DNA of 64,000 nt from Pseudomonas frederiksbergensis (GCF_900105495.1 NZ_FNTF01000002.1:967501-1031500), one strand, 5' to 3'; shown: positions 26,249 through 41,212, counted from the stretch's first letter. Translations and numbers: made by a program. Notes: generated by a model not told the origin, from the sequence alone.

Positions 26249-27616
26249 TCAGCTTTTCTTAATCTTCTCCGGTCTTTTCCAACCATCGATATTCTTCTGC
26301 CGTGCACGACCCACGGCCAACTGCAAGTTATCCACATTCTGCGTAATGGTCGAACCCGCCGCCGTGGTCGCACCCGAAGAGATATCCACAGGCGCAACCA
26401 ACGAGTTGTTGGAACCGATGAACACATCTTCACCCAGCACGGTTTTCCACTTATTGGCACCGTCGTAGTTGCAGGTGATGGTGCCCGCGCCGATGTTGGT
26501 ACGCGCGCCAATCTCTGCATCGCCCAGATAGGTCAGATGACCGGCCTTGGCACCTTCGCCCAGGTGAGCGTTTTTCAACTCGACAAAGTTACCCACATGG
26601 GCACGAGCTTCCAGCACAGTACCTGGACGCAAACGCGCGAACGGGCCGGCGTCGCTGCCTTCACCGAGCACCGCGCCATCGATGTGGCTGTTAGCCTTGA
26701 TCACCACGCCTTTGCGCAAGGTGCTGTCCTTGATCACGCAGTTCGGGCCGATCACCACGTCATCCTCGATAACGACCTTGCCTTCGAGGATCACGTTGAT
26801 GTCGATCAGCACGTCGCGGCCGACGGTGATTTCACCGCGTACATCGAAACGAGCAGGATCACGCAGGGTCACGCCCTCAGCCATCAACCGACGACCAGCG
26901 CGCAGTTGATAGTGACGCTCAAGCTCGGAAAGCTGCTTGCGGTCGTTGGCGCCCTGCACTTCCATGGCGTCATGCGGTTGCTCGGTGGCCACCACCAGAC
27001 CGTCACTGACTGCCATCTCGATCACGTCGGTCAGGTAGTACTCGCCCTGAGCGTTGTTGTTCGAAAGACGGCTCATCCAGCCAGCCAATTGCGCGAACGG
27101 CAGCGCCAGAATGCCGGTGTTGCCTTCAGTGATCGCACGTTCGGTTTCGTTGGCGTCTTTCTGCTCGACGATGGCTGTCACTTTGCCCTCGGCGTTGCGG
27201 ACAATGCGGCCATAGCCCGTCGGATCATCCAGTTCTACTGTCAACAAACCCAATTGCTGCGGCGCTACTTGCTTGAGCAGACGTTGCAGGGTCTCGACTT
27301 CGATCAATGGCACGTCGCCATAAAGAATCAGGACGGTGTCGGACTCAATGAAAGGCACCGCTTGAGCAACGGCGTGGCCAGTCCCAAGCTGTTTGTCCTG
27401 CAGGACGAAATTCAGATCATCAGCCGCCAGACGCTCGCGCACCGCATCGGCGCCATGCCCGATCACCACGTGGATGCGTTGTGGATCAAGTTGCCGGGCG
27501 CTGTGGATAACATGGCCTAGCATCGAGTTGCCGGCAATCGGATGCAGCACTTTCGGCAGTGCCGAACGCATGCGAGTGCCTTGACCAGCAGCGAGAATAA
27601 CGATTTCTAAAGACAT
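26249..27616 (-). CDS. glmU: Bifunctional UDP-GlcNAc pyrophosphorylase / GlcN-1-P acetyltransferase
   Basis: Catalyses the last two steps to UDP-GlcNAc, the precursor of peptidoglycan and LPS. The 455-residue protein has the N-terminal uridylyltransferase domain ([17 protein letters not shown], residues 8-24) and the C-terminal left-handed beta-helix acetyltransferase (about 250-455; [14 protein letters not shown]). The length is normal. It lies downstream of the atp operon terminator and upstream of glmR-glmS, so amino-sugar genes are grouped here. Confidence 0.97.
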   Translation of the reverse strand: MSLEIVILAAGQGTRMRSALPKVLHPIAGNSMLGHVIHSARQLDPQRIHVVIGHGADAVRERLAADDLNFVLQDKQLGTGHAVAQAVPFIESDTVLILYGDVPLIEVETLQRLLKQVAPQQLGLLTVELDDPTGYGRIVRNAEGKVTAIVEQKDANETERAITEGNTGILALPFAQLAGWMSRLSNNNAQGEYYLTDVIEMAVSDGLVVATEQPHDAMEVQGANDRKQLSELERHYQLRAGRRLMAEGVTLRDPARFDVRGEITVGRDVLIDINVILEGKVVIEDDVVIGPNCVIKDSTLRKGVVIKANSHIDGAVLGEGSDAGPFARLRPGTVLEARAHVGNFVELKNAHLGEGAKAGHLTYLGDAEIGARTNIGAGTITCNYDGANKWKTVLGEDVFIGSNNSLVAPVDISSGATTAAGSTITQNVDNLQLAVGRARQKNIDGWKRPEKIKKS

Positions 27617-27676
27617 GACTGGCTACCAATCCTGGGTGGTCAGCGGCTGCGACCAGGTTTTGAATTCTAAAAAGAA

Positions 27677-27702
27677 AAAAGGGTAGCCGAGGCTACCCTT
27701 TT
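27677..27702 (-). terminator. Rho-independent terminator of the atp operon
   Basis: AAAAGGGTAGCC-GA-GGCTACCCTTTT forms a perfect 12-bp stem. On the minus strand it is followed by a T-rich run, 30 bp after the atpC stop. Confidence 0.9.
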
Positions 27703-27731
27703 TAATCAATCGCACAACAAGCGGTGGCCTA

Positions 27732-28157
27732 TTAGTGGCCGAACTTCTTGCGGATCTGCTGGACGGTGCGCAGCTGAGCTGCAGCCTCGGCCAGACGTGC
27801 GGCAGCAGAACCGTAATCGAATTCTGCACCTCGTTCATGCAAGGCCTTCTCGGCAGCCTTAACGGCTTCCTGAGCGGAGGCTTCGTCCAGGTCGGCAGCA
27901 CGTTGCACAGTGTCGGCAAGTACCTTGACCATGTTCGGCTGAACCTCGAGGAAACCGCCGGAGATGTAATACACCTCCTCTTCCCCGCCCTGCTTGATCA
28001 GGCGGATAGGACCCGGCTTGAGATTAGTGATCAGCGGCGCGTGACCCAGGGCGATACCAAGATCACCCAGTGCACCGTGCGCAACCACCATCTCGACCAG
28101 GCCGGAAAAGATTTCCCCTTCCGCGCTGACGATATCGCAATGGACTGTCATAGCCAT
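27732..28157 (-). CDS. atpC: ATP synthase F1 epsilon subunit
   Basis: This 141-residue central-stalk subunit couples rotation and inhibits ATP hydrolysis. The N-terminal beta-sandwich begins [17 protein letters not shown], and the C-terminal two-helix domain spans about 90-141. It is the last gene of the atp operon, 45 bp after atpD. Met3 is an alternative start; GAGG 8 nt before Met1 favours the first. Confidence 0.97.
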   Translation of the reverse strand: MAMTVHCDIVSAEGEIFSGLVEMVVAHGALGDLGIALGHAPLITNLKPGPIRLIKQGGEEEVYYISGGFLEVQPNMVKVLADTVQRAADLDEASAQEAVKAAEKALHERGAEFDYGSAAARLAEAAAQLRTVQQIRKKFGH

Positions 28158-28202
28158 CTGATTGCCTCAACCTAAATTAGCGCCCGTTGCCGGGCGCCGG
28201 GA

Positions 28203-29609
<1,407 letters not shown>

Positions 29610-30470
29610 TTAAACCGCGGCAGCGCCGCCGACGATTTCCGAGATCTCTTGGGTGATCGCAGCCTGACGCGCCTTGTTGTAGACCAGCTGCAAATCGCTG
29701 ATCAAATCACCGGCGTTGTCGGTAGCGTTCTTCATCGCGATCATCCGCGCAGCTTGTTCAGCCGCGTTGTTCTCGACCACCGCCTGGTAGACCTGCGACT
29801 CGACGTAACGGACCATCAAGCCGTCAAGCAGCTCTTTGGCATCCGGTTCGTAGAGATAGTCCCAGTGATGCTTGAGCGATTTATCCGCGGTCGCCTCCAG
29901 TGGAATCAACTGCTCCACAGTAGGCTGTTGCGTCATGGTGTTGATGAACTTGTTGGACACCACGGACAGGCGATCAATACGGCCGTCCAGGTAGGCATCC
30001 AGCATCACCTTGACGCTGCCAATCAGATCATTGATCGACGGCTCTTCGCCCAGGTGGCTGATAGCTGCAACGACGTTGCCGCCGAAGTTGCGGAAGAAAG
30101 CCGCACCCTTGCTACCAACAACACACAGGTCGATCTCGACGCCGTTTTCGCGGTTTACCGCCATGTCCTTGACCAGGGCCTTGAACAGGTTGGTGTTCAA
30201 GCCACCACACAGACCACGGTCACTGCTCACTACGACATAACCGACGCGCTTGATTTCACGCTCGATCATGAAGGGGTGGCGATATTCCGGGTTGGCGTTG
30301 GCCAAATGACCAATAACCTGGCGGATGCGCTCCGCGTAAGGACGGCTAGCAGCCATGCGCATTTGTGCCTTGCGCATTTTACTGACCGCCACTTTTTCCA
30401 TGGCGCTGGTAATCTTTTGCGTGCTTTTGATGCTCGCAATCTTACTGCGAATCTCTTTTGCGCCTGCCAT
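29610..30470 (-). CDS. atpG: ATP synthase F1 gamma subunit
   Basis: The 286-residue rotor shaft. It is recognised by the N-terminal helix ([36 protein letters not shown]), the [13 protein letters not shown] motif and the C-terminal helix ([21 protein letters not shown]). Normal length and position between atpA and atpD. Confidence 0.98.
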   Translation of the reverse strand: MAGAKEIRSKIASIKSTQKITSAMEKVAVSKMRKAQMRMAASRPYAERIRQVIGHLANANPEYRHPFMIEREIKRVGYVVVSSDRGLCGGLNTNLFKALVKDMAVNRENGVEIDLCVVGSKGAAFFRNFGGNVVAAISHLGEEPSINDLIGSVKVMLDAYLDGRIDRLSVVSNKFINTMTQQPTVEQLIPLEATADKSLKHHWDYLYEPDAKELLDGLMVRYVESQVYQAVVENNAAEQAARMIAMKNATDNAGDLISDLQLVYNKARQAAITQEISEIVGGAAAV

Positions 30471-30520
30471 GTAACACCTATCAGGTTAGCAAGCGGGAGC
30501 CTTGCGGCTCCCGCTGCGGC

Positions 30521-32065
30521 TTACCAGGTTTGGGTGGCCTTGAACTTCTCGATACCGGCTTTCATGCCAGCGTCGATTTCGTCATTGAAGTCACCCTTCA
30601 CGTTGATCTTCGCCATCAAATCGGCGTGATCGCGGTTGAAGAAAGCAATCAGCGCTTGTTCGAAGCTGCCGATCTTGGCGATTTCAACGTCAGTCAGGAA
30701 CCCACGCTCAGCGGCATACAGCGACAGCGCCATGTCAGCGATCGACATTGGTGCGTATTGCTTCTGCTTCATCAGCTCGGTAACGCGCTGACCATGCTCA
30801 AGTTGCTTACGGGTCGCTTCGTCCAGGTCAGAAGCGAACTGGGCGAATGCCGCCAGTTCACGGTACTGAGCCAGAGCGGTACGGATACCACCGGAGAGCT
30901 TCTTGATGATCTTGGTCTGAGCGGCACCACCCACACGGGATACCGAAACACCGGCGTTCACAGCAGGACGGATCCCGGAGTTGAACATGGCCGATTCCAG
31001 GAAGATCTGACCGTCGGTGATGGAAATCACGTTGGTCGGAACGAACGCGGAAACGTCGCCAGCCTGGGTTTCGATGATCGGCAGTGCGGTCAGGGAACCG
31101 GTTTTGCCGGTCACTGCGCCGTTGGTGAACTTCTCTACGTACTCTTCCGAAACGCGGGATGCGCGCTCCAGCAGACGGGAGTGGAGATAGAACACGTCGC
31201 CTGGGTAAGCTTCACGGCCTGGTGGACGGCGCAGCAGCAGGGAAATCTGGCGGTAAGCCACTGCTTGCTTGGACAGATCGTCATAAACGATCAGTGCGTC
31301 TTCACCGCGGTCGCGGAAGAATTCACCCATGGTGCAACCGGAGTACGGTGCCAGGAACTGCAGTGCTGCAGATTCCGAAGCGCTCGCAGCCACGACGATG
31401 GTGTTAGCCAGTGCGCCGTTTTCTTCCAGCTTGCGAACCACGTTGGCGATGGTCGATTGTTTCTGACCGATCGCTACGTAGACGCAGAAAATGCCGCTGT
31501 TTTTCTGGTTGATGATCGCGTCGATCGCCAGAGCGGTTTTACCGATCTGACGGTCACCGATGATCAGCTCACGCTGGCCACGGCCGACAGGGATCATGGC
31601 ATCGACAGCCTTGTAGCCAGTCTGTACAGGCTGGTCTACCGACTTACGCCAGATCACGCCTGGAGCAACTTTCTCGACCGCATCGGTCTCGGTGTTGTTC
31701 AGCGGACCTTTGCCGTCAACTGGGTTACCCAGTGCGTCGACTACGCGACCCAGCAGTTCCTTACCAACCGGAACTTCGAGGATGCGGCCGGTGCACTTGG
31801 CGCTCATGCCTTCAGCCAGAGACTGGTAGGAGCCCAATACAACGGCACCTACGGAGTCTTGCTCCAGGTTGAGAGCCATACCGAAGACGCCGCCCGGAAA
31901 CTCGATCATCTCGCCGTACATGACGTCGGCCAGACCGTGAATCCGCACGATACCGTCAGATACGCTGACGACAGTGCCTTCGTTACGGGCTTGGGAGGTC
32001 ACATCGAGCTTGTCGATGCGGCCCTTGATAATTTCACTTATTTCGGAAGGATTGAGTTGCTGCAT
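30521..32065 (-). CDS. atpA: ATP synthase F1 alpha subunit
   Basis: The 514-residue non-catalytic nucleotide-binding subunit. It has Walker [14 protein letters not shown] (about 169-181), [11 protein letters not shown], the arginine-finger region ([17 protein letters not shown]) and an N-terminal membrane-proximal segment ([14 protein letters not shown]) that binds delta. Intact. Confidence 0.98.
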   Translation of the reverse strand: MQQLNPSEISEIIKGRIDKLDVTSQARNEGTVVSVSDGIVRIHGLADVMYGEMIEFPGGVFGMALNLEQDSVGAVVLGSYQSLAEGMSAKCTGRILEVPVGKELLGRVVDALGNPVDGKGPLNNTETDAVEKVAPGVIWRKSVDQPVQTGYKAVDAMIPVGRGQRELIIGDRQIGKTALAIDAIINQKNSGIFCVYVAIGQKQSTIANVVRKLEENGALANTIVVAASASESAALQFLAPYSGCTMGEFFRDRGEDALIVYDDLSKQAVAYRQISLLLRRPPGREAYPGDVFYLHSRLLERASRVSEEYVEKFTNGAVTGKTGSLTALPIIETQAGDVSAFVPTNVISITDGQIFLESAMFNSGIRPAVNAGVSVSRVGGAAQTKIIKKLSGGIRTALAQYRELAAFAQFASDLDEATRKQLEHGQRVTELMKQKQYAPMSIADMALSLYAAERGFLTDVEIAKIGSFEQALIAFFNRDHADLMAKINVKGDFNDEIDAGMKAGIEKFKATQTW

Positions 32066-32086
32066 TGCTCTGCTGCCCCTTCAAAC

Positions 32087-32623
32087 TCAAGATTTCAATG
32101 CTTCGGCAAGGTTTGCGAGTTTTCCGCGAACCGAGCCATCGATTACCAGGTCGCCGGCGCGGATGACAATGCCCCCAATAAGGGATTTGTCTTCCTCGAC
32201 TTGCAGGCGCACTTCCCGGTTGAGTCGTGCACTGAGAACCTTGGCGAGTTTGTCTTGCTGTTCTTGGTTCAATGCAAAAGCACTGGTGACTTCAACGTCT
32301 ACCGATTTCTCTTGTTCGGCCTTGTACAGGTCAAACAGAGCGGCGATCTCCGGCAACAGCGGGAGACGGTCGTTTTCGGAAACGACGTTAATGAAGTTCT
32401 GTACCTTCACATCAAACTTGTCGCCGCACACGTCAATAAACGTGGCGGCCTTGTCTGCGCTCGTCAGTCGCGGGGCCTTGAGCACGCGCTGCATGGTGTC
32501 ATCTTGCGACACTGCTGCAGCCAGGCCGAGCATGGCTGACCAAGAGGCCAGTTGCTGGTGGGCCTGGGCGTGCTCGAAGGCTGCCTTAGCGTAAGGTCGG
32601 GCCAACGTGGTCAATTCTGCCAT
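32087..32623 (-). CDS. atpH: ATP synthase F1 delta subunit
   Basis: The 178-residue peripheral-stalk subunit (OSCP type) links F1 to subunit b. It opens with [13 protein letters not shown] and ends with the conserved [27 protein letters not shown]. It lies 21 nt before atpA and 12 nt after atpF in the operon. Confidence 0.97.
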   Translation of the reverse strand: MAELTTLARPYAKAAFEHAQAHQQLASWSAMLGLAAAVSQDDTMQRVLKAPRLTSADKAATFIDVCGDKFDVKVQNFINVVSENDRLPLLPEIAALFDLYKAEQEKSVDVEVTSAFALNQEQQDKLAKVLSARLNREVRLQVEEDKSLIGGIVIRAGDLVIDGSVRGKLANLAEALKS

Positions 32624-32635
32624 GATCGCCCTCGC

Positions 32636-33106
32636 TTAAATTTCAGCAGCCAGTTTGTTTACCAGCTCCGCGTGCGCGTTTTGATCGATTGTGGCACCCA
32701 GGATCTTCTCGGCGCCGCCAACGGCCAGAGCACCCAATTGGGCACGCAGCGCGTCTTTGACACTGTTCAGTTCCTGCTCGATCTCGGCCTGAGCCTGAAC
32801 CTTCACACGGTCAGCGTCGATACGGGCTTTTTCAACAGCCTCTTCAACGATCTGGTTACCGCGTTTCTTGGCTTGCTCAATGATTTCAGCTGCCTGAGCT
32901 TTTGCTTCGCGCAGTTGATGACCCGCTTTCTCTTGGGCCAACTCCAGGTCGCGAGCTGCTCGGCTGGCAGCATCCAGTCCATCCGCGATCTTCTTCTGAC
33001 GTTCGTGCAAAGCCGCGATGACCGGAGGCCACACGAACTTCATGCAAAACAGTACAAAAATGAAGAACGCAACGGACTGGCCAATCAGGGTTGCATTAAT
33101 GTTCAC
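32636..33106 (-). CDS. atpF: ATP synthase Fo b subunit
   Basis: The 156-residue peripheral stalk has one N-terminal TM (about 5-25, [23 protein letters not shown]) followed by a long charged helix (about 30-150). The start is GTG at 33106, with GAGGTG upstream. Normal length. Confidence 0.97.
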   Translation of the reverse strand: MNINATLIGQSVAFFIFVLFCMKFVWPPVIAALHERQKKIADGLDAASRAARDLELAQEKAGHQLREAKAQAAEIIEQAKKRGNQIVEEAVEKARIDADRVKVQAQAEIEQELNSVKDALRAQLGALAVGGAEKILGATIDQNAHAELVNKLAAEI

Positions 33107-33162
33107 GCCAACACCTCGCTCGTTCGTTGCACATCACACCAATTACTCGAAGGTTCGAGCAA

Positions 33163-33435
<273 letters not shown>

Positions 33436-33507
33436 TTACGTCGTATGGTTTAGGTTTTTTAGATTTTAAAGCGGTAAAACAAATCGTTTCATAGCCCTGT
33501 TCGGGCA

Positions 33508-33529
33508 CCCACTCGTTTGACCGAGTGGG
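33508..33529. other. Intra-operon hairpin between atpB and atpE
   Basis: CCCACTCG-TTTGAC-CGAGTGGG is a perfect 8-bp stem with no T-tract, within the unusually wide 133-bp atpB-atpE gap. It could stabilise the mRNA upstream of atpE, the subunit needed in about ten copies. Confidence 0.55.
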
Positions 33530-33553
33530 ACATCAGACTAGTCGAGACTGGTC

Positions 33554-34847
<1,294 letters not shown>

Positions 34848-34994
34848 CGTTTTTGCTCCCCAATGATCGGCTGCCGGAATTCAATAACTTGGCATAATTT
34901 GTGCCGACAAAATGCGCGCAGAGTATAGGGGCGGTTCTGCCCCTATTCAACTGTCAGGTAGTATTTCCGACTGCACGCTACATGAGGAAATGTT

Positions 34995-35867
34995 TCAGCG
35001 AATGTGCGCAAGTACACCTTGAAGCTCGTCGAGGGAGTTGTAACCGATCACCAACTGCCCCTTCCCCTTTTTTCCGTGGCGAATCTGCACCGCAGAGCCT
35101 AGGCGCTCAGCCAGACGCTGTTCGAGTCGAGCGATATCCGGGTCCGGCTTTACCGGTTCAGCAGGTTCCTGTTTACCGCTCAACCACTGGCGAACCAGTG
35201 CTTCAGTCTGGCGAACGGTCAGCCCCCGTGCGACAACGTGTCGCGCCCCTTCAACCTGTTGATTTTCCGGTAAACCGAGCAAAGCACGGGCATGACCCAT
35301 TTCCAGGTCGCCGTGGGACAGCATGGTTTTGATGACTTCCGGCAACGCGATCAAGCGTAGCAGGTTGGCCACAGTCACGCGGGATTTGCCCACGGCTTCG
35401 GCCACTTGTTGCTGAGTCAGCTGGAATTCCTGCTGCAAACGCTGCAACGCAACCGCTTCTTCGATCGGATTGAGGTCTTCACGCTGGATGTTCTCGATCA
35501 GCGCCATGGCGATCGCGGTTTCATCCGGCACATCGCGAACCATCGCCGGGATGGTTTCCTGACCCGCTTGCTGGCTGGCGCGCCAGCGGCGTTCGCCGGC
35601 GATGATTTCAAAGCGACCGCTGCCAATCGGACGAACCACGATCGGTTGCATCACACCTTGAGCCTTGATCGACTGTGCCAGTTCTTCCAGCGCCTGAGGA
35701 TCCATATCCCGTCGCGGCTGATACTTGCCGCGCTGGATCAGGTCCAGGGGCAGGTGCTGCAGCTCACGCTGATCGGCCTGCACCGCTTGTTCTTCCAGCG
35801 AGCTGACAGTCGGACCGCTCAGCAGTGCATCCAGTCCACGTCCGAGACCTCGTTTCTTGACGGCCAT
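34995..35867 (-). CDS. parB: Chromosome partitioning protein ParB
   Basis: A 290-residue CTPase DNA-binding protein that loads at parS and spreads to form the partition complex. It has the N-terminal ParB/Srx domain with GERRWRASQQAG and PAMVRDVPDE-type motifs (about 85-120). The central helix-turn-helix is TQQQVAEAVGKSRVTVANLLRL. The C-terminal dimerisation domain comes last. Three parS-like sites are in this window (10177, 47385, 48015). It follows parA by 9 bp. Confidence 0.97.
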   Translation of the reverse strand: MAVKKRGLGRGLDALLSGPTVSSLEEQAVQADQRELQHLPLDLIQRGKYQPRRDMDPQALEELAQSIKAQGVMQPIVVRPIGSGRFEIIAGERRWRASQQAGQETIPAMVRDVPDETAIAMALIENIQREDLNPIEEAVALQRLQQEFQLTQQQVAEAVGKSRVTVANLLRLIALPEVIKTMLSHGDLEMGHARALLGLPENQQVEGARHVVARGLTVRQTEALVRQWLSGKQEPAEPVKPDPDIARLEQRLAERLGSAVQIRHGKKGKGQLVIGYNSLDELQGVLAHIR

Positions 35868-35876
35868 GGGGATTCC

Positions 35877-36674
35877 TTAAGTTGCCTGAGCAGCGGCAGT
35901 GCGTGAGTTTTTGCGTTGACGACGAACCATCTCGCCCGCCAATGCCAGATAGGCAATGGCGCCCCGGGATGATTTGTCGTACGCCAGCGCCGGCATGCCA
36001 TAGCTTGGTGCTTCAGCCAGGCGGATGTTGCGCGGAATCACCGTGTCGTAGAGCTGCTCGCCGAAATGTTCCTTGAGCTGCGCCGAAACATCGTTCATCA
36101 GGCTCAGGCGCGGGTCATACATGGTCCGCAACAGGCCTTCGACTTTCAGGTTCGGGTTCAGCAACTCGGCGATACGCTTGATGTTATCCACAAGGTCGCT
36201 CAAGCCTTCGAGCGCGAAGTACTCGCACTGCATGGGGATAATCACCCCATCAGCGGCGACCAAAGCGTTCAGTGTGAGCATCGACAACGACGGCGGACAG
36301 TCGATCAAAATGTAATCGTAGTTTTCACGGATCGGTGCCAACGCACTGCGCAGACGGCTTTCCTTCATCTGCATTTCCAGCAGAACCACTTCGGCCGCGG
36401 TCAGGTCGCGGTTGGCCGGCAGCAGTTGGTAACCACCGTGCTCGGAGTAGTGCATGGCCTGGGCCAGATCGCACTCGCCGATCAGCAGGTCGTAGACCGA
36501 GTTTTCCAGGCCGTGTTTATCCACACCGCTACCCATGGTGGCGTTGCCCTGTGGATCGAGATCGATCAACAGCACCCGACGCTTGGTAGCGACCAGGGAA
36601 GCTGCGAGGTTGATGCAGGTGGTGGTCTTGCCCACACCACCCTTTTGGTTCGCTATCGCGAATACCTTAGCCAT
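35877..36674 (-). CDS. parA: Chromosome partitioning ATPase ParA
   Basis: A 265-residue deviant Walker ATPase that positions ParB-parS complexes. The Walker A motif is KGGVGKTTTCIN (residues 11-22), with LIDLDPQGNATMGSG and LIDCPPSLSMLTLNAL. I start at ATG 36674; the ORF opens six codons earlier at a TTG, which is unlikely. It follows rsmG by 18 nt in the mnmG-rsmG-parA-parB gene order. Confidence 0.96.
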   Translation of the reverse strand: MAKVFAIANQKGGVGKTTTCINLAASLVATKRRVLLIDLDPQGNATMGSGVDKHGLENSVYDLLIGECDLAQAMHYSEHGGYQLLPANRDLTAAEVVLLEMQMKESRLRSALAPIRENYDYILIDCPPSLSMLTLNALVAADGVIIPMQCEYFALEGLSDLVDNIKRIAELLNPNLKVEGLLRTMYDPRLSLMNDVSAQLKEHFGEQLYDTVIPRNIRLAEAPSYGMPALAYDKSSRGAIAYLALAGEMVRRQRKNSRTAAAQAT

Positions 36675-36692
36675 TCTTGCTTGTGTTCCCAA

Positions 36693-37337
36693 TCATGCCG
36701 TGCGGCGCAGTATCAGCAGATGGCGTTGGCCTTGGCAACCGGGTACGGCCAGGGCGTGTTCGCTATCGAGGTGGAAGTCTGCCGGCAATGCTACCAGCTC
36801 ATCGGCGGGATGAACGCCCTTCATTGCCAGCCAACGTGTTTCGGTGTCGCCGAGGTGGCGAGTCCAGTTGCTGAAGTTCTCCATGCTGCTGAACGCCCGG
36901 GAAATGATCCCGTTGAAGGGCTGAGCAGGTTGAAAAGCTTCGACGCGACTGTGGATAACTTGCAGGTTATCCAGTTTGAGTTCGAGTTTGACCTGTGTCA
37001 GGAAGCGGGTTTTCTTGCCGTTGCTGTCCAGGCAAGTCACCTGGGACTCAGGAAACAGGATGGCCAACGGAATACCCGGCATGCCCCCACCGCTGCCAAC
37101 GTCCAGCCAGCGGCCGTTTTCGACGAACGACATCACGCTCAAACTATCGAGCAAGTGACGGGAAACCATTTCATCCGGATCGCGTACGGCGGTCAGGTTG
37201 TAAGCCTTGTTCCATTTTATCAACAGGGCCAGGTAACCCAGCAGCTGAGCATGCTGGGTTTCTGTCAGCGTGACACCAAGCTGGCGAGCACCTGTGGATA
37301 ACTCTTCTGCGTGTTGCGAGGTGACCAACGAACTCAA
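36693..37337 (-). CDS. rsmG: 16S rRNA (guanine-527-N7)-methyltransferase
   Basis: This 214-residue SAM-dependent enzyme methylates G527 of 16S rRNA. The SAM motif is [19 protein letters not shown], and the N-terminal helix is [20 protein letters not shown]. It overlaps the mnmG end by 4 nt, so translation is coupled. Normal length. Confidence 0.96.
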   Translation of the reverse strand: MSSLVTSQHAEELSTGARQLGVTLTETQHAQLLGYLALLIKWNKAYNLTAVRDPDEMVSRHLLDSLSVMSFVENGRWLDVGSGGGMPGIPLAILFPESQVTCLDSNGKKTRFLTQVKLELKLDNLQVIHSRVEAFQPAQPFNGIISRAFSSMENFSNWTRHLGDTETRWLAMKGVHPADELVALPADFHLDSEHALAVPGCQGQRHLLILRRTA

Positions 37338-39235
37338 GCGCTTTGCTCCAACTGACGGCCCGCGCCGCGTTTTTTCAAATGAATCATCAACAGCGAAATC
37401 GCTGCCGGCGTCACACCCGGGATGCGCGACGCCTGGCCCAAAGTCTCTGGACGGGTCGCACCGAGCTTGCTCTGGATCTCTTTGGAGAGACCGGAAATAT
37501 TCGTGTAATCGATATCCACAGGCAGTTTTGTGTCTTCGCTGGCCCGCAGACGAGCGATTTCATCCTGCTGGCGATCGATGTAGCCGGCGTATTTGGTCTT
37601 GATTTCGACCTGCTCGGCGACTTGTGGATCTTCTGCACCGCCACCGGTCACGGCGATCAGACCAGCGTAGTCGATTTCCGGACGGCTCAGCAGGTTGAGC
37701 AAGTTGTATTCGTGGGTCAGCGGCGTACCGAACTTCTCGGAAATCGCATCGCCTTGTTCGGTGCCCGGACGAACCCAGGTACTTTTCAGGCGTTGCTCTT
37801 CCAGCGTGATGCTTTCGCGTTTGGTGCAGAAAGCAGCCCAACGCGCGTCATCCACCAAGCCCAGTTCGCGACCTTTTTCGGTCAAGCGCAGGTCGGCGTT
37901 GTCTTCGCGCAGGATCAGGCGGTATTCGGCGCGGGATGTGAACATCCGATAGGGTTCCTGGGTACCCAGGGTAATCAGGTCGTCGACCAATACGCCGATG
38001 TACGCTTCGTCGCGACGCGGACACCAAGCATCTTTGCCCTGAGCCCGCAGTGCGGCGTTGGCCCCGGCCAGCAAACCCTGGGCGCCGGCTTCTTCGTAAC
38101 CGGTGGTGCCGTTGATTTGCCCGGCGAAGAACAGACCGCCGATGACTTTGGTTTCCAGGTTGTACTTCAGGTCACGCGGGTCAAAGTAATCGTATTCGAT
38201 GGCGTAACCCGGACGAACGATGTGCGCGTTTTCCATGCCGCGAATCGATTGCACGATCTGCAGTTGCACGTCGAATGGCAGCGATGTGGATATCCCGTTC
38301 GGGTACAGCTCGTTAGTCGTCAGGCCTTCCGGTTCGATGAAGACCTGATGGCTGTCCTTGTCGGCAAAGCGATGGATCTTGTCTTCGATCGACGGGCAGT
38401 ACCGCGGACCGATGCCTTCGATCAACCCGGCATCGGAATACATCGGCGACCGATCCAGGTTGGCGGCAATGATTTCGTGGGTACGGGCGTTGGTGTGGGT
38501 AATCCAGCAGCTGACCTGTTTCGGATGCTGCTCTTTGGAACCCATGAACGACATCACCGGGATCGGTGTATCGCCGGCTTGCTCGGTCATCACCGAGAAA
38601 TCCACCGAACGTCCGTCGATACGCGGCGGCGTACCGGTTTTCAAGCGACCGACGCGCAATGGCAACTCACGCAAACGGTGAGCCAGGGCGATCGACGGTG
38701 GATCACCGGCACGGCCACCGGAAAAATTCTGCATTCCGATGTGGATAAGTCCACCGAGGAAGGTGCCAGTGGTCAACACCACGGAATCCGCGAAGAAACG
38801 CAGGCCCATTTGGGTGACAACACCGCGCACTTGTTCCTGCTCGACGATCAGGTCGTCGGCAGCCTGTTGAAATATCCACAGGGTCGGCTGGTTTTCGAGA
38901 ATTTCGCGGACAGCGGCCTTGTACAGAACCCGATCAGCCTGAGCGCGGGTTGCCCGCACGGCCGGGCCTTTGCGGCTGTTCAATACGCGAAATTGAATAC
39001 CGCCTTTATCGGTAGCCATGGCCATCGCGCCGCCGAGGGCATCGATTTCCTTGACCAGATGGCTTTTGCCGATCCCACCGATAGCGGGGTTGCAACTCAT
39101 GGCACCGAGGGTTTCCACGTTATGCGTCAGCAACAGGGTTTTTGCACCCATGCGTGCTGAGGCCAGTGCTGCCTCGGTACCGGCATGACCGCCGCCGATG
39201 ACGATCACTTCAAAACGGGAAGGGAAATCCACCAC
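37334..39235 (-). CDS. mnmG: tRNA uridine-5-carboxymethylaminomethyl modification enzyme MnmG
   Basis: This FAD enzyme of 633 residues acts with MnmE to modify U34 of several tRNAs. Seen are the FAD motif [14 protein letters not shown] (residues 12-25), the GidA signatures [22 protein letters not shown] and [21 protein letters not shown] region, and the C-terminal helical domain. It is the first gene of the mnmG-rsmG-parAB group, next to an origin-like segment, with a TATACT hexamer at 39305-39310 as a possible -10. Confidence 0.97.
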   Translation of the reverse strand: MVDFPSRFEVIVIGGGHAGTEAALASARMGAKTLLLTHNVETLGAMSCNPAIGGIGKSHLVKEIDALGGAMAMATDKGGIQFRVLNSRKGPAVRATRAQADRVLYKAAVREILENQPTLWIFQQAADDLIVEQEQVRGVVTQMGLRFFADSVVLTTGTFLGGLIHIGMQNFSGGRAGDPPSIALAHRLRELPLRVGRLKTGTPPRIDGRSVDFSVMTEQAGDTPIPVMSFMGSKEQHPKQVSCWITHTNARTHEIIAANLDRSPMYSDAGLIEGIGPRYCPSIEDKIHRFADKDSHQVFIEPEGLTTNELYPNGISTSLPFDVQLQIVQSIRGMENAHIVRPGYAIEYDYFDPRDLKYNLETKVIGGLFFAGQINGTTGYEEAGAQGLLAGANAALRAQGKDAWCPRRDEAYIGVLVDDLITLGTQEPYRMFTSRAEYRLILREDNADLRLTEKGRELGLVDDARWAAFCTKRESITLEEQRLKSTWVRPGTEQGDAISEKFGTPLTHEYNLLNLLSRPEIDYAGLIAVTGGGAEDPQVAEQVEIKTKYAGYIDRQQDEIARLRASEDTKLPVDIDYTNISGLSKEIQSKLGATRPETLGQASRIPGVTPAAISLLMIHLKKRGAGRQLEQSA

Positions 39236-39783
39236 GCACCTCGTGCCTGCTTCAGTTAGGTAATCCGGAATAGGTTGGTCTCAGGTTTTTGGACCTGGTC
39301 GGCAAGTATAGGGACTTCGCCCTTCCTAAAGAACCCTTTGCACAAAATTTAACCAGCTGTGGAGAAGTCGCGGTTATAGAAATTAAAAAGAGAGAAATTT
39401 ATTAAATCTTTGTTTTTATGTTTATTTCTACTGAGCCACCTTTCTGTGGATAGATCGCTACAAGCCTCTATATTCAATGTGTACAGAGATTCAAAACCCT
39501 GTGGTCATGTACCAATGAGGCCCTTGGATAACCGGTTTAAGCCTGTGGATGAAAGGGGTGCTTATCCACAGGGGCGGTTATCTTCAGTTTTGAGGCCCTG
39601 TTATCAACTGCCCTTAGTGGCAGTTATTCACAGGGCTTAATCCACAGAAAACTGCTAAATGAGCAAATCCAGGACACGGAAAATCCGCTCAAGCAGAAAG
39701 AATCGGCTCGGCACTGGAAGAGAATTCAAGAAAAGGAGGGAACAGACAGGCACGAATGGCCTGTCTGTGGACAACGGAGAGTC
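39236..39783. other. Origin-like segment between mnmG and mnmE (degenerate duplicate of oriC)
   Basis: There is no credible gene in these 548 bp. An AT-rich tract (39375-39428) is followed by DnaA-box-like 9-mers. These are TGTGGATAG 39445, TGTGGATGA 39544, TTATCCACA 39562 (perfect), TTATTCACA 39624 (fits TTATNCACA), TAATCCACA 39638 and TGTGGACAA 39766. Motif spacing matches the rpmH-dnaA region: from TATAGAAATTAA the first box is +70 and the perfect box is +187 in both. A second origin-like segment at this position has, as I recall, been described in P. aeruginosa. It may be a functional origin, a DnaA titration site or a relic. Confidence 0.75.
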
Positions 39784-41154
39784 TTATTTACCGATACAGA
39801 AGCTGGAAAAGATCCGCCCCAGCAGATCATCGGAGCTGAATGCACCGGTGATTTCACCCAAAGCGTGTTGGGCCTGGCGCAAATCCTCGGCCAACAGTTC
39901 GCCGGCACCCGCCAGGGTCAGCTGCGCACGGCCGTGCTCAAGGGAAGCACTGGCGTGACGCAACGCTTCAAGGTGACGCCTGCGAGCACTGAAGCTGCTT
40001 TCAGAGGTCTGTTCGTAGCCCATGCAGGCCTTGAGGTGGTCCCGCAGCAACTCCAACCCTTCACCTGCAGACCTGGCACTCAGGCTGATGGTGACATGGC
40101 CATCCTCGCTGACTTCCAGGGCAATGGCTTCGCCCGTGAGGTCTGCCTTGTTACGGATTAGCGTAACTTTCGCCGGGTCGGGACGGATTTCCAGAAATTC
40201 AGGCCATAACGCGAACGGATCAAGAGCCTCAGGAGCGGTGGCATCGACTACCAAAAGGACTCGATCAGCCTCGCCAATCGCTTTCAGCGCCCGTTCGACG
40301 CCGATTTTTTCCACCTGGTCATCGGTGTCTCGAAGACCTGCGGTGTCGACCACGTGCAGCGGCATGCCATCGATGTGGATATGTTCACGGAGAATGTCCC
40401 GGGTGGTGCCGGCAATCTCGGTCACGATAGCGGCTTCACGACCGGCCAGTGCATTCAACAGGCTGGATTTACCGGCATTTGGCCGCCCGGCGATCACCAC
40501 GGTCATCCCGTCTCGCAGCAAGGCACCCTGCCCGGCTTCACGCAGCACTGTGGATAATTCGTCGCGCACTTTGTCGAGCATGCTCAGTACGTGGCCATCG
40601 GCGAGGAAATCGATTTCTTCTTCCGGGAAGTCGATCGCCGCTTCGACATAGATGCGCAGGCCAATCAGTTGCTCGGTGAGGTTATGCACACGTTCGGAGA
40701 ATGCACCTTGCAATGAACGCAGGGCATTTCGTGCAGCTTGTGCAGAACTCGCCTCGATCAAGTCGGCGATGGCCTCGGCCTGAGCCAGATCGAGCTTTTC
40801 ATTGAGGAACGCGCGCTCGCTGAATTCACCCGGCCGGGCCAGACGACAGCCCAGTTCCAGGCAACGCTTGAGCAGCATATCCAGAACGACGGGACCGCCG
40901 TGGCCCTGGAGTTCCAGCACATCTTCGCCGGTAAATGAGTTCGGGCCCGGAAAATACAGGGCGATGCCTTGATCCAGCACCTCATCGTTCTCACTGAGGA
41001 ACGGGCCGTAGTGGGCAAATCTTGGCTTGAGTTCACGACCGCTGAAGGCCTTGGCCGCAACACTTGCCAGCGGCCCGGAAATACGGACGATGCCCACACC
41101 GCCGCGACCTTGAGCGGTGGCGACGGCTGCGATGGTTTCACGAGGAACGCTCAT
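39784..41154 (-). CDS. mnmE: tRNA modification GTPase MnmE
   Basis: This 456-residue GTPase is the partner of MnmG. It has an N-terminal folate-binding domain ([23 protein letters not shown]), the G1 motif [24 protein letters not shown], and the C-terminal CIGK with its catalytic-site Cys. I start at ATG 41154; the longer ORF opens at a TTG. The yidC terminator lies 33-58 bp upstream, so the gene needs its own promoter or read-through. Confidence 0.96.
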   Translation of the reverse strand: MSVPRETIAAVATAQGRGGVGIVRISGPLASVAAKAFSGRELKPRFAHYGPFLSENDEVLDQGIALYFPGPNSFTGEDVLELQGHGGPVVLDMLLKRCLELGCRLARPGEFSERAFLNEKLDLAQAEAIADLIEASSAQAARNALRSLQGAFSERVHNLTEQLIGLRIYVEAAIDFPEEEIDFLADGHVLSMLDKVRDELSTVLREAGQGALLRDGMTVVIAGRPNAGKSSLLNALAGREAAIVTEIAGTTRDILREHIHIDGMPLHVVDTAGLRDTDDQVEKIGVERALKAIGEADRVLLVVDATAPEALDPFALWPEFLEIRPDPAKVTLIRNKADLTGEAIALEVSEDGHVTISLSARSAGEGLELLRDHLKACMGYEQTSESSFSARRRHLEALRHASASLEHGRAQLTLAGAGELLAEDLRQAQHALGEITGAFSSDDLLGRIFSSFCIGK

Positions 41155-41186
41155 AAAGCGGTATCCAGACAAAAGTGACAGATAGC

Positions 41187-41212
41187 AAAACGCCCCACTA
41201 GGGGGCGTTTTG
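41187..41212 (-). terminator. Terminator of the rpmH-rnpA-yidD-yidC operon
   Basis: AAAACGCCCC and GGGGCGTTTT form a 10-bp stem (41187-41196 with 41202-41211), 22 bp after the yidC stop, on the minus strand. Confidence 0.85.

Noticed and set aside
39410..39640. 76-codon + strand ORF in the mnmG-mnmE gap
   Set aside because: It runs through the DnaA-box array and AT-rich tract and is not protein-like.
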